Source of the DNA: Herbidospora mongoliensis
Lineage (GTDB): Bacteria; Actinomycetota; Actinomycetes; Streptosporangiales; Streptosporangiaceae
Reading direction: 5' to 3'
Length of the DNA: 64,000 nucleotides
NCBI RefSeq assembly: GCF_001570545.1
Contig: NZ_BBXD01000026.1
Coordinates: 1 to 64,000 of the forward strand
Each line of letters opens with the position of its first letter. Positions within the stretch are counted from its first letter, which is position 1. A program made the position numbers and the translations under genes. Positions 53,547 through 61,596 of this stretch are shown here, piece after piece. A model generated the notes under the pieces. It made no database searches and was not told the DNA's origin. It saw only the letters and a list, made by a program, of their open reading frames with translations.

Positions 53547-53826
53547 CGTACCAATGAGCAACCGCCGAGCAACCACGGGCGATCTCGCCTCGCTACCGAG
53601 GCCCCAAACCGGGACAAAGCAACCGGTCAAATCGGGTCATACGTGGTGGGGCGCCAGGGATTCGAACCCTGAACCTACGGATTAAAAGTATACGGACTTA
53701 GTATCAGCCAATGCCGCAGGCTATCCATTTCTATTAGACCGCCCGGATTTGCCGTTGTCAAAGTCCCCGCTGGTAGTGCGCAATGCCGCCCCGTGTCGCG
53801 TACCAATGAGCAACCGCCGAGCAACC
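53547..53826. repeat. 28-bp direct repeat, two copies
   Basis: Bases 53547-53574 and 53799-53826 are identical (starting CGTACCAATGAGCAACCGCC), 252 bases apart, one on each side of the tRNA-Lys fragment. Each unit itself repeats GAGCAACC. Such repeats beside a tRNA 3' end resemble arm-type integrase sites of actinomycete integrative elements. Confidence 0.75.
53644..53688 (-). tRNA. tRNA-Lys (UUU) 3' half only; integration-site remnant
   Basis: The minus strand reads from the anticodon loop CTTTTAATCC through the T arm CAGGGTTCGAATCCCTG to the acceptor end GCGCCCCACCA. The T-arm stem is perfect and CCA is encoded. The matching 5' acceptor strand (GGGGCGC) and D arm are not present upstream, so this is not a functional tRNA. 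It has the length and position of an attachment-site core left by an integrase that targets tRNA-Lys. Confidence 0.65.
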
Positions 53827-53886
53827 GTGAATTACCCGGTCGGGCTTTACCGAACCACGGTGGGGCGATCTCGACCCTGGCCTTTA

Positions 53887-54121
53887 CTGTGGAACGAACA
53901 CCACCTGCGGCGCACCCTGCGTGAGTATGAACGGTTCTACAACCGGCACCGCGCCCATCGCGTCCTTGCCCAGGCGGCCTCGCTGCGTCCCGTCCCGGAT
54001 CCGATCACCGATCCAGAGCGGATCACGAGCTTGACCATCCGCCGACCAGACCGGCTCGGCGGAATCCTCCACGAGTACTCACATGTCGCTTGAACTGGAT
54101 GGATGGAATTTTCGGCAGGGA
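53887..54121 (+). pseudogene. Tail of rve-type IS (scar f)
   Basis: The last 68 codons of the rve transposase (LWNEHHLRRTLREYERFYNR to LGGILHEYSHVA, stop 54093) plus the right terminal repeat ending TTTCGGCAGGGAC are present. The front is missing. Confidence 0.85.
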
Positions 54122-54391
54122 CACCTGCCGTCGCGAGCTTCTGGATCGATGCCTGCTCTGGAATGAACGCCACCTGCGGCACGCCCTGCACGAGTACGAG
54201 GCGTTCTACAACCGGCATCGGGCCCATCAAGCCCTGGATCAGGCGGCTCCGCTACGCGCCGTCCCGGATTCCACCACCGATCCGGCTGGAACCGCCCACC
54301 TGAACGTTCGCCGACGAGACCGGCTCGGTGGAGTCCTTCACGAATACTCGCGTGCCGCTTGAACTGCACGGACGGAGTTTTCGGCAGGCAC
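54122..54391 (+). pseudogene. Tail of rve-type IS (scar g)
   Basis: This is a second transposase tail in tandem with the preceding one: CRRELLDRCLLWNERHLRHA to RLGGVLHEYSRAA (stop 54362) and a right end closing at about 54391. Two right ends in direct order show repeated end-joining or homologous recombination at IS tails. Confidence 0.85.
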
Positions 54392-54478
54392 AGTGCGAAG
54401 AATTGGCTGCAGCGGGTGCGGAATAGTGCTCCGAAGCTGTTTGCGCACTGGGTGCTGCGGTACTGATCCGACAGTAGA

Positions 54479-54555
54479 GACGGCACGAGCCGGATGACGG
54501 GAGACTGTCACGTCCGGATCTGTGAGGGCCGGGGGCTGCGATGCCCCCGGCTACT
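54479..54555 (+). ncRNA. Group II intron-like fragment
   Basis: The sequence GAGCCGGATGACGGGAGACT, then GTCACGTCCGGATCTGTGAG, is close to the conserved hairpin upstream of the reverse-transcriptase ORF in bacterial group II introns (GAGCCGxATGCxGxGAAA...GCACGTxCGGTTCT). A second perfect 9-bp hairpin follows at 54527-54550. No reverse transcriptase or domain V is seen nearby, so it would be a relic. Confidence 0.5.
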
Positions 54556-54734
54556 CGGCCAGGCACAGAGTCCACCAGCCCTATCGCCCTTGTCGGCGCT
54601 GCCCGTGGTGTCGGCCCTGGGGGCCGGTTCAGCCGTATCGGCACTGTCGCGGAGCCTGGGCTGCGCGCGAACGGCCGATGCCATCGATGCTTGGTCCATA
54701 CAACCTTCCTGACAACCTGCTCCAAACGCCAACA

Positions 54735-54764
54735 GGGCCCCGGCGCCATGATGCGCCGGGGCCC
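54735..54764 (+). terminator. Strong GC hairpin
   Basis: GGGCCCCGGCGC at 54735-54746 pairs exactly with 54753-54764 around a 6-base loop, a 12-bp stem. No T tract; it could stop transcription in either direction. No gene is close enough to assign it. Confidence 0.5.
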
Positions 54765-55013
54765 GCGAGGTTCAACACCATCTACCGGCCCTGGGGCCGA
54801 TCTGCCTGTTCCGCAGTGGCCGCCCAATGGGGGCGGGGCTGCGGGGATCGCGTATGCGTGACCGTAGACCACCTTCCAATTCGTGGGACTGCGGTACCCG
54901 TGTGGCGAACATCAGCCGACAACGGGCGATCCTGATGGCGTTCAACACTCCTTTCGCTCTTTGCTGGCGCTACTTCTTCGACCTCATGCATCACTTCTTG
55001 CCGCAGCTGCTCT

Positions 55014-55165
55014 GTCCACGGCCGGGACCCTTCACCTACTGCTGGTCCTGGCACGTCCGACGTTGTCTGTCGTTCACTACCTATGGCAGCGCGTCCACGG
55101 CCGGGGCCCTTCAATCTCTGCCGGCCCTGGCACGTCCGACCTTCTGCCCCTCTTCACTGCATCGT
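55014..55165. repeat. Imperfect 79-base tandem duplication
   Basis: The block beginning GTCCACGGCCGGGACCCTTC at 55014 recurs at 55093 with about a dozen changes, both carrying TCCTGGCACGTCCGAC or CCCTGGCACGTCCGAC. The plus strand is pyrimidine-rich throughout. No coding explanation fits. Confidence 0.55.
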
Positions 55166-55337
55166 CTTTTCATCCAGCTATCCACGGTCGTCCGGGCAGT
55201 TCGTCGTGATGCCTACGTCCTGCTCTGCCCTCGTGGATCCGTTCCTTGCGATGTCAGGAAACCTACCCCTACTCACTGCGGATGTCTACCTCGGTCACTA
55301 TAGATTTTCGGGGCCGGAGAGATGAAGTGCTGAGCCT

Positions 55338-55709
55338 TCACGCTGTCGGGAGCAGTTCGGCGACGGCGTGCTCGACGCTGTCGCGCAGCTCGAAATGGGC
55401 CAGCAGGCCGGTGCGGTGCAGCAACTGCCGCAGACCATGAGGGACGCCCGCCAACAGCAGCCGACCGGTGGCGGTGTCGCGGACGCGTTGGCGGGTGTGG
55501 GCCAGCACCCCCAGAGCGGTGGAGTCGTAGAAGGTCAGTCGCGAGAGCTCCAGTACCAGCCTGGGCCCCTCGCTCATGTCCCAGACCGCCTCCACGCGGC
55601 CGGCGAACGCGGGTGCGGTGATGAAGTCCAGGTGCCCGCCGACCTCCAGCACGCTGCAATGTCCGTGATGGGTCACCCGCACCCGCAACGTCTGTCCGCG
55701 ATCCTCCAC
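55338..55709 (-). CDS. STAS-domain anti-sigma factor antagonist
   Basis: The protein has 123 residues. The STAS fold runs VRVTHHGHCSVLEVGGHLDF, LVLELSRLTFYDSTALGVLA, and VEHAVAELLPTA. The phosphorylatable Ser lies in FYDSTALG, the usual SpoIIAA/BldG-type site. It would switch partners with an anti-sigma kinase to free a sigma factor. No kinase gene adjoins it here, as is common in actinomycetes. Confidence 0.9.
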   Translation of the reverse strand: MEDRGQTLRVRVTHHGHCSVLEVGGHLDFITAPAFAGRVEAVWDMSEGPRLVLELSRLTFYDSTALGVLAHTRQRVRDTATGRLLLAGVPHGLRQLLHRTGLLAHFELRDSVEHAVAELLPTA

Positions 55710-55749
55710 CTCAGCCTCCCGGGTCCCGATTAGTCACGATTGGCGGTGT

Positions 55750-56200
55750 CGGTAGGTGGATGCCCCCGCGATACCCCGAGGAAGGCCATAGATGCCCGTG
55801 GTCGCGGACGAAATGCCCACCAGCACGACCCCGTCGGCGTTCATGGCCGCCAGCACCTCGTCCAGCACCCGGCCATACCAGGAAAGCCGGTCCCGGCGCG
55901 GCCGGCGCGGGTCGCTGAGTCCGGGCTGACCCGGCAGATCTACTACAGTGGTCGCCCAGCGCGCCGACAGCGCCCGCAGCCATGGCAGAGTCACGGCGGC
56001 GTTGAAACCGGTCCCGGTCACCAGTACGACCTGCGGCCGTCAGGCTCCGGCGGAGGTGAGTCACACCTGGCCGACGCTGGTGTCCAAGGTCATGTTCGTG
56101 AGCGGGAAGTCCGCGCGGGCCAGGGCTTCGGAACACCATCGCCGCACCGCGTGCTGACCACCGGGATTCTTGTACACGGTCGGCATCGCGCCAGTGTGTG
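55750..56200 (-). pseudogene. Alpha/beta hydrolase, two in-frame TGA codons and lost 3' half
   Basis: One frame reads HAVRRWCSEALARADFPLTN, TLDTSVGQV, TGA, LTSAGA, TGA, RPQVVLVTGTGFNAAVTLPW, STVVDLPGQPGLSD-like, and DGVVLVGISSAT, then breaks off before the nucleophile elbow. The two TGA codons stand 6 codons apart in otherwise intact sequence (56063-56061 and just below). With the missing C-terminal half this is a decaying gene. Confidence 0.7.
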
Positions 56201-56345
56201 CGGCGGGCTCGTGGTTCGTCCAGCCCTGATCAACCTGCCTTTGTGGAAAGTCGCGTCTGTTCGGCGGCCGACCTGGTTGGTAGGTTGATCGCAGGTGAGC
56301 CGGGAAGCCTGGTCGGCGGTTCATTCGCCGACCCCGGAGGCCACG

Positions 56346-56413
56346 ATGCGCGCCCGTGACCTGCTCACTGAGTTCCCCACCGTCACCCTCGACACCCTGG
56401 TCATCGACGCCGC
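56346..56413 (+). pseudogene. CBS-domain protein, N-terminal stub
   Basis: The ATG at 56346 has GGAGG at a good distance. MRARDLLTEFPTVTLDTLVI then DAA is the standard beginning of actinobacterial CBS-pair proteins. It is cut at 56414 by the 26-base scar shared with 20049. The remaining 150 bases to the ApbE gene show no gene. Confidence 0.6.
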
Positions 56414-56439
56414 CCATCTCCGGGTTTTCGCACCCCACA
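56414..56439. repeat. 26-bp scar shared with 20049-20074
   Basis: Identical 26 bases occur at both places (core CTCCGGGTTTTCGCACCCCA), with a further CCAACG just beyond in both. It probably is the outer end of an IS whose body is not in this window. Confidence 0.6.
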
Positions 56440-56584
56440 CGCCAACGCGGTGTTCAGCGTGCACCCGCTCATTACTCATCGCAGGGCGGTTGATCTGTGG
56501 CTTTGCCGGCTGCGCCGTAGCCGGTTCGGTCCCCTTGAACATTGACAACTCCTGGCTGCCTTCCCTGAGCCCTCTCCGGTGATC

Positions 56585-57340
56585 TCACGCTCGTAGCGCG
56601 GGGAATCCGGGTGTCCACCAAGACTGCCCATCCTCGGTGACGGCGATGGCCTCGACGTCGTCGAGAGACGGGATCCATTCTCTGGCGTGAGCTCCCATGG
56701 CGAACGCGGCCGTCGCGTACGCGTCGATCTCCGTGAGGCGGGGTCCGATGAGCGTGACCGAGGCGAGCCCGGTGGCGGGTCCGCCGCTGCGGGGGTCGAG
56801 GATGTGCCGTCCGCGTTCGGTGGTCCCGGAGGTCGCGACGGCCAGGTCCCGTCCGGACACGACGGCGGTGAGTCCGCCGGGACGGAACGGGTCGGCGATG
56901 CCGATCCGCCAGGGTCTCCCCGGGGCCGATTCTCCGGCGACCTGCACGTCGCCGCCGCCGTTCACACTGTGGTCGCGCAGGCCGGCCGCCCACAGGCGTC
57001 GGGAGACCTGTTCCACGGCCCATCCTTTGACCATTCCGGACGGATCGAGCCTTCCGTCGATCTGGGTGGTGAACCAGCCTTGGCTGATCGCGGCCGTTTC
57101 GTCGCATCGCCGCAGGATCACGGCCACCTCAGGGTCACAGTCCGCCACGGTCAGTTCGCCACGGCCGAGCCTGCTGATCTGGGAGCCGGGCTTGTAGGTG
57201 GAGAAGACCTCGTCCACGTGGTGGAGCCAGAGCGCGGCCTCCCGGACGGTCCGCCGGGCCTGCGCGGTGGGAGCGCTGCGGATGTCCAGGGTGAACACGG
57301 TGCCCATGACGTGTTCGACGTGCCGGAAGTGGTCAGGCAC
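56585..57340 (-). CDS. apbE: FAD:protein FMN transferase (ApbE)
   Basis: The protein has about 251 residues from the GTG at 57340, which overlaps the FMN-binding gene by 8 bases; ATG 57307 is the alternative. ApbE signatures: MGTVFTLDI, the helix HVDEVFSTYKPGSQISRLGR, LDPSGMVKGWAVEQVSRRL, SVNGGGDVQVAG, and the metal/FAD end EIDAYATAAFAMGAH. It attaches FMN by a phosphoester bond to Thr of FMN-binding proteins outside the membrane; its substrate is surely the gene just upstream. No signal peptide is seen in this start choice. Confidence 0.92.
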   Translation of the reverse strand: MPDHFRHVEHVMGTVFTLDIRSAPTAQARRTVREAALWLHHVDEVFSTYKPGSQISRLGRGELTVADCDPEVAVILRRCDETAAISQGWFTTQIDGRLDPSGMVKGWAVEQVSRRLWAAGLRDHSVNGGGDVQVAGESAPGRPWRIGIADPFRPGGLTAVVSGRDLAVATSGTTERGRHILDPRSGGPATGLASVTLIGPRLTEIDAYATAAFAMGAHAREWIPSLDDVEAIAVTEDGQSWWTPGFPALRA

Positions 57341-57764
57341 CGGCTTTGTCCAAGGCGCTCTGCAGTGAGGAGATGTATCCCTCGCTGGTGTAGGTCGCAC
57401 CGGAGACCACGTCGATGTGGGCGTTCTGGGCGGACATGGTCTCCTCAACCAGTTGCGGAACGGCGAACGAGGTGATCTGGCGGTCGCGGCCGTTGCCGGA
57501 CGGCGCCAGCGGGACCTCGACGGCCGTGATGCGCGAGCCCGCCATGGTGATCGCGACCTGGACGGGACCGTATCTGGTGTCGATCAGGTCCCCGGTGACG
57601 GTCGTGGACGTGGGCACGGGCCCGTTGGCGGGCGTCGTCGCGCCGGGATCGGCGGACTGGTGGATCGGCTCGGCGATGGGCCGGGGGGCTTGATGGGGTT
57701 TGCCAGACAGGAGCAGGACCATGCCGGTCACGGTCACGAGGGTCGTCAGGAATGCGCGGAGCAC
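57333..57764 (-). CDS. FMN-binding protein (RnfG/NqrC-type domain)
   Basis: The protein has 143 residues, GTG at 57764 with AGAGGAG upstream. An N-terminal membrane anchor or signal (AFLTTLVTVTGMVLLLSG), a Pro-rich linker and the FMN-binding domain ending in VVSGATYTSEGY. The Thr in SGATYTS is the expected ApbE flavinylation site. It would carry electrons outside the membrane from the flavocytochrome. Confidence 0.92.
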   Translation of the reverse strand: MLRAFLTTLVTVTGMVLLLSGKPHQAPRPIAEPIHQSADPGATTPANGPVPTSTTVTGDLIDTRYGPVQVAITMAGSRITAVEVPLAPSGNGRDRQITSFAVPQLVEETMSAQNAHIDVVSGATYTSEGYISSLQSALDKAGA

Positions 57765-57776
57765 GGGAATCTCCTC

Positions 57777-59150
57777 TCAGAGCTCGAACGATTCGTGGTG
57801 GATGCGCCTTCGGGGAACACCGGCCTCGCGGAGGGCCGGTAGCGCGGTCGCGGTCATGCCGGGTGGCCCGCAGAGGTAGACGTCGTGCGCGGCGAGGTCG
57901 GGGACCATCCGGCGGAGGGCTTCGGCGGTGAGCGGGACCGCGTGGCGGGCGGGCTGGTCGGTGACGTAGTGGACGGCGGTGCCGCGGGCTGCCGCGATGG
58001 CGTCGAGTTCTCCGCGCAGAGCCAGGTCCTCGGGCCGCCGGGCCCGGTAGATCAGGGTCAGCTCGCCCGGCATCGTCTCGAACAGCGCTCGCAGCGGGGT
58101 GATCCCGACCCCCGCCCCGAGGAGCAGTGCCTTGCGGCTGCGGCGTCGCGCCTGGGTGAACGCCCCGTAGGGTCCTTCGAACCAGATCCGGGTGCCGGGC
58201 CGCAGCGTGGCCAGAGCCCGGCTGTGTCCGCCCGCCTCCTTGACGGTGATCCGCATCTGGCCGGGGAGTACGGGCGCCGACAGGGAGTAGGGGTTGGCCG
58301 TCCACCACAGGCCGGGGGCCAGGAACCGCCACCGGAAGAACTGGCCGGGTTCGGCCCCGAGTTCGTCGAGCTGGTGCCCGGTGACGTACACCGAGACGAC
58401 CCCCGGCGACTCCCGCGTGATCTGGGCGACCTGTGGCCGGTGCCGCAGGGATCGGCGGATCGGGGTGAGGAATCGGTACCAGACGAGCAGGGCGCCCACC
58501 CCGATGTACAGGGCGTACCAGGCGGTCCTGGCCAGTGGCTGGGCGACGAAGTCCGCGCCGAGGGCGAGTTGGTGGGAGAAGGCCAGGAACACGGCGAGAT
58601 AGGTGCAGAGGTGCAGGTAGTACCAGGTCTCGTAGCGCATCCGTCTGCGGGCGGCGCGAGCAGAGACCACACCGATGCCGAGAAAGATCAGGAAACCCAG
58701 CGTCCCCTTGATCATCTCGGGGTAGTCGAACACCAGGGTGACGGTCTGGCTCACGACGCCCGTCCGGGCCGTCACCGAGTACCCCCAGATGATCAGCAAC
58801 GTGTGGGCGAGGGCGAGTGAGACCACATACCGGCCGCCCATCGCATGCCAGCGGGCCAGCCGGTCGGCGCCCACTTCGCGTTCCAGGACGGGGACCCTGG
58901 CCACGAGCAGGAGCAGGATCGCCGTGGCGTAGCCGGCGAGCAGGCCGGTGATCCGGCCGGCGTTCGTGAGCCAGCCGTCCAGCCCGACCACCGATTCGGT
59001 GTCCTGCCACCACAGCGCGATCACCGAGGCGGCGCCCACGCCGATCAAGGTGAGAATCCCCTCAGGACTGAGCCTGGGCCGGAACCCCGTCTGCTGATGT
59101 GTCCGCCGATGTCCCGGTCTGCGGACGCGGCTCCGCTCGATCGCTGTCAT
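57777..59150 (-). CDS. Ferric-reductase-like flavocytochrome with FNR domain
   Basis: The protein has about 457 residues from ATG 59150 (GAGGGGGA upstream). Six or so membrane helices in the first 230 residues contain paired His ligands for heme (ARWHAMGGRYVV, LAHTLLI, YLHLCTYLAVFLAFSHQLAL). Then a ferredoxin-reductase module: FAD part PGQFFRWRFLAPGLWWTANP with the PYSLS motif, and NAD(P) part LLLGAGVGITPLRAL and VYLCGPPGM. It moves electrons from cytosolic NAD(P)H across the membrane to the FMN protein. Confidence 0.92.
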   Translation of the reverse strand: MTAIERSRVRRPGHRRTHQQTGFRPRLSPEGILTLIGVGAASVIALWWQDTESVVGLDGWLTNAGRITGLLAGYATAILLLLVARVPVLEREVGADRLARWHAMGGRYVVSLALAHTLLIIWGYSVTARTGVVSQTVTLVFDYPEMIKGTLGFLIFLGIGVVSARAARRRMRYETWYYLHLCTYLAVFLAFSHQLALGADFVAQPLARTAWYALYIGVGALLVWYRFLTPIRRSLRHRPQVAQITRESPGVVSVYVTGHQLDELGAEPGQFFRWRFLAPGLWWTANPYSLSAPVLPGQMRITVKEAGGHSRALATLRPGTRIWFEGPYGAFTQARRRSRKALLLGAGVGITPLRALFETMPGELTLIYRARRPEDLALRGELDAIAAARGTAVHYVTDQPARHAVPLTAEALRRMVPDLAAHDVYLCGPPGMTATALPALREAGVPRRRIHHESFEL

Positions 59151-59190
59151 CGGGTCCCCCTCACGTCGATGAGAGCGACTCTGGCAGCGC

Positions 59191-59251
59191 AACCTCTGCG
59201 TTCCCTCTGATATCAGCCCGTGTGAGCGTGTTCAGAGGAAACGCAGAGGTT
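59191..59251. promoter_or_regulatory. Inverted repeat operator between divergent operons
   Basis: AACCTCTGCGTTCCCTCTGA at 59191-59210 and its complement at 59232-59251 differ at one base. Inside each arm CTCTG occurs twice, 11 bases apart, the spacing expected of OmpR/PhoB-family binding sites. It lies between the flavocytochrome start (59150) and the response regulator start (59274), so one protein could control both. Confidence 0.75.
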
Positions 59252-59273
59252 CGGGCGGGATGCTGAGCAGACC

Positions 59274-60005
59274 ATGACCATCCATCCGCAGGAACTCCAC
59301 CGCCCGGACGGCGAACCCGTCCGGGTGCTGGTCGTCGATGACGAGCCGGACATCGCCGAGGTGCTCTGCCGCGCGGTCCGCCAGGAGGGCTGGCAGGTGC
59401 GGTCCGCCGGCCACGGCGAAGCCGCGGTGGGCATCGCCCGGACGTTCCGTCCCGACGCGGTCGTCCTCGACATCATGCTCCCCGACCTGGACGGTCTCCA
59501 GGTCCTGCGCAGGCTACGTGCCGTCTCCCCGGACGTGTGCGTGCTGTTCCTGACGGCCCGGGACTCCGTGGAGGACCGCATCGCCGGGATCACGGCGGGC
59601 GGCGACGACTACGTGACCAAGCCGTTCAGTCTCGAAGAGGTCCTGGCCAGGCTGCGCGGCCTGCTGCGACGGGCGGGGATGACCCGGGCCACCGACCCCG
59701 CCGGGTTGCTGACCGTCGGGGATCTCGTGATGGACGAGGACGCCCGCGAGGTCACCCGGGACGGACGTCCCGTCGACCTGACTCCCACCGAATTCGAACT
59801 CCTGCGCTATCTCATGCGCAACCCCCGCCGCGTCCTCAGCAAGGCCCAGATACTCGACCACGTCTGGAGCTACGACTTCGGCGGCCAGGCCCACGTGGTC
59901 GAGCTCTACATCAGCTATCTGCGCAGAAAGATCGACCTCGGCCGGGAACCGATGATCCACACGGCGCGCGGGGTCGGTTATGTCCTCAAGCCGGGGACGC
60001 CGTGA
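59274..60005 (+). CDS. Response regulator, OmpR/PhoB family
   Basis: The protein has 243 residues. The receiver has the acidic pair VVDDEPD, the phosphorylation Asp in AVVLDIMLPD, Thr in LFLTARD and Lys in YVTKPFS. The winged-helix output domain spans about 145-240 (PTEFELLRYLMRNPRRVLSK, VVELYISYLRRKI, IHTARGVGYVLK). Its stop overlaps the kinase start as GTGA. Likely binds the 59191-59251 repeat. Confidence 0.95.
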   Translation: MTIHPQELHRPDGEPVRVLVVDDEPDIAEVLCRAVRQEGWQVRSAGHGEAAVGIARTFRPDAVVLDIMLPDLDGLQVLRRLRAVSPDVCVLFLTARDSVEDRIAGITAGGDDYVTKPFSLEEVLARLRGLLRRAGMTRATDPAGLLTVGDLVMDEDAREVTRDGRPVDLTPTEFELLRYLMRNPRRVLSKAQILDHVWSYDFGGQAHVVELYISYLRRKIDLGREPMIHTARGVGYVLKPGTP

Positions 60006-61462
60006 GAACCCTCCGGGGTCGGCTGACCACCGGTCTCGTCCTGCTGCTGGCCGTCGCCTGCCTGGCCGTCGGCGTCGCCACCTCCCTCCTGCTCCAGCGG
60101 TTTCTGATCGGCAGACTCGACCAGCAGATCATCGCGACCGGGGGCCGCTTCCCGGCCAGCCTGGGGCACCGGGTCCAGGACCGCGACGCCGACGATCGTT
60201 ACCCCGACACTCGTGGACAGGCGCCGGGAACCTTCGGCGCGCGGATCCTCGGCTCGCAGGTCGTCCAGCAGGGACTGGTCCGGAACGGGCCGGATTCCGA
60301 CGACACGGCGGTGCGGCTGTCGGCAGTGGACCGGCGTTCTCTGCTCGCCGTCCCGGTGGACGGCGAGGGTCACCAGATCGAGCTCTCGACGCTCGACGAC
60401 TACCGGGTCGTCGCGGTCCGCGGCGAAGGCGGTGAGGTGCTCGTCACCGGTCTGCCCGTCCACCCGGTGGAGGAGACGGTGGAGCGGCTGGTCCTGGTGG
60501 AGGCGGTGGTGTTCGTCATCGTGCTGCTCATCAGCGGGATGGCTGGCGCGGGGTTGATCCGCCTGTCGCTGCGGCCACTGCGCCGCGTCGCGACGACAGC
60601 CGTGAAAGTCACCGAACTGCCGCTGTCCAGCGGCGCGGTCGACCTGAGTCAGCGGGTGCCCGATGTCGACCGGCGCACCGAGGTCGGTCAGGTGGGCACG
60701 GCCCTGAACCGGATGCTCGAACACGTGGAAGAGGCACTGGAACACCGTCACGCCAGCGAGGAACGACTGCGTCGATTCGCCGCCGACGCCAGCCACGAGC
60801 TGCGCACCCCGGTCGCGGCGGTCCGCGGTCACGCCGAACTCGCGCTCCGCAGCCGGGAACCGCTGCCCGAAGACGTGCGGCACGCGCTGACCCGGATCGA
60901 GGCCGAATCCGTGCGGATGGGAGACCTCGTCGACGAACTCCTGCTCCTGGCGCGGCTGGACGCCGGTCGGCCCCTGCTCGAAGAGGAGGTCGACCTGACC
61001 CGCGTGGTGCTGGACGGGACGAGCGACGCCCGGGCGACCGGGCCGGACCACCGCTGGGTGCTGGAACTCCCGGAACGGCCGGTGCTGATCGTGGGGGACG
61101 GCCGGCGGCTGCACCAGGTGCTGATGAACCTGCTCACCAACGCCAGCAGCCACACACCCGCCGGAACCACGGTGACCGTACGGATAACCCGCCACGGAAC
61201 TTGGGTGCGGCTGGAGGTCGAGGACGATGGCCCGGGGATCCCCAAGCCGATGAGCGACGAGGTCTTCGAACGGTTCGCCCGCGCGGACAAGAGCAGGACC
61301 CGCGCCAGCGGAGGCAGCGGCCTCGGCCTGGCCATCGTCAAGGCGGTGGTGCAGGCCCACGGCGGTCACGTCGCGCTGGAGAGCACGCCCGGCCACACCC
61401 TCTTCCGAGTGGACCTCCCCGGCGACCGCAAGGGTTCTCACCTTCCCGGTGACCCTACTTGA
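60002..61462 (+). CDS. Sensor histidine kinase
   Basis: The protein has 486 residues from the GTG at 60002. Membrane segment one is LVLLLAVACLAVGVATSLLL, then an extracytoplasmic sensor of about 125 residues, membrane segment two VLVEAVVFVIVLLISGMAG, a HAMP domain, the H box ASHELRTPVAAVRGH, N box HQVLMNLLTNASSHTP, and G boxes DDGPGIP and GGSGLGLAIV. It is coupled to the response regulator by a 4-base overlap. The signal may concern redox or metal state, given the divergent genes. Confidence 0.95.
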   Translation: MRTLRGRLTTGLVLLLAVACLAVGVATSLLLQRFLIGRLDQQIIATGGRFPASLGHRVQDRDADDRYPDTRGQAPGTFGARILGSQVVQQGLVRNGPDSDDTAVRLSAVDRRSLLAVPVDGEGHQIELSTLDDYRVVAVRGEGGEVLVTGLPVHPVEETVERLVLVEAVVFVIVLLISGMAGAGLIRLSLRPLRRVATTAVKVTELPLSSGAVDLSQRVPDVDRRTEVGQVGTALNRMLEHVEEALEHRHASEERLRRFAADASHELRTPVAAVRGHAELALRSREPLPEDVRHALTRIEAESVRMGDLVDELLLLARLDAGRPLLEEEVDLTRVVLDGTSDARATGPDHRWVLELPERPVLIVGDGRRLHQVLMNLLTNASSHTPAGTTVTVRITRHGTWVRLEVEDDGPGIPKPMSDEVFERFARADKSRTRASGGSGLGLAIVKAVVQAHGGHVALESTPGHTLFRVDLPGDRKGSHLPGDPT

Positions 61463-61596
61463 CCTGGACATATCTGGCCTTCTCGCTGGGTACGTTCCGG
61501 CTGGAAGCCGCAGCCTGGACACTGCTCGGAATCGCCTGTGGGCCATAACCGCTCGGTGGCGCGGCACAGTGCCGAGTTCATCGCCGGGGGGAATTC

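Larger units (their letters stand above)
53313..53886. other. Scar zone of an integrated element
   Basis: No complete gene is seen. The plus strand has a possible gene end (VLLGINELTKARSLGDLVKK, about 53389-53450) before a palindromic terminator at 53451-53472. Then come a 28-bp direct repeat (53547-53574 and 53799-53826), with the 3' half of a tRNA-Lys between the copies. Confidence 0.5.
54392..55337. other. Long non-coding stretch
   Basis: No convincing protein gene is seen on either strand over about 950 bases. It holds an intron-like structured fragment (54479-54555), a strong hairpin (54735-54764) and a degenerate 79-base tandem repeat (about 55014-55165). Confidence 0.5.

Noticed and set aside
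53644-53760. A complete tRNA gene
   Set aside because: The T arm and acceptor 3' strand are good, but no matching 5' acceptor strand or D arm exists within tRNA length.
55014-55165. CRISPR array
   Set aside because: Only two long, diverged units without short regular repeats, unique spacers or cas genes.
56061-56200. Selenocysteine or programmed recoding at the two TGA codons
   Set aside because: No SECIS-like element or selenoprotein family is suggested, and the gene also lacks its 3' half.
57445-59013. Minus-strand 522-codon frame overlapping the flavocytochrome
   Set aside because: It is Arg/Pro-rich and out of frame with a protein that has clear heme, FAD and NAD(P) motifs.
59978-61567. 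Minus-strand 529-codon frame opposite the histidine kinase
   Set aside because: The plus-strand kinase has all expected boxes; the opposite frame has no domain.
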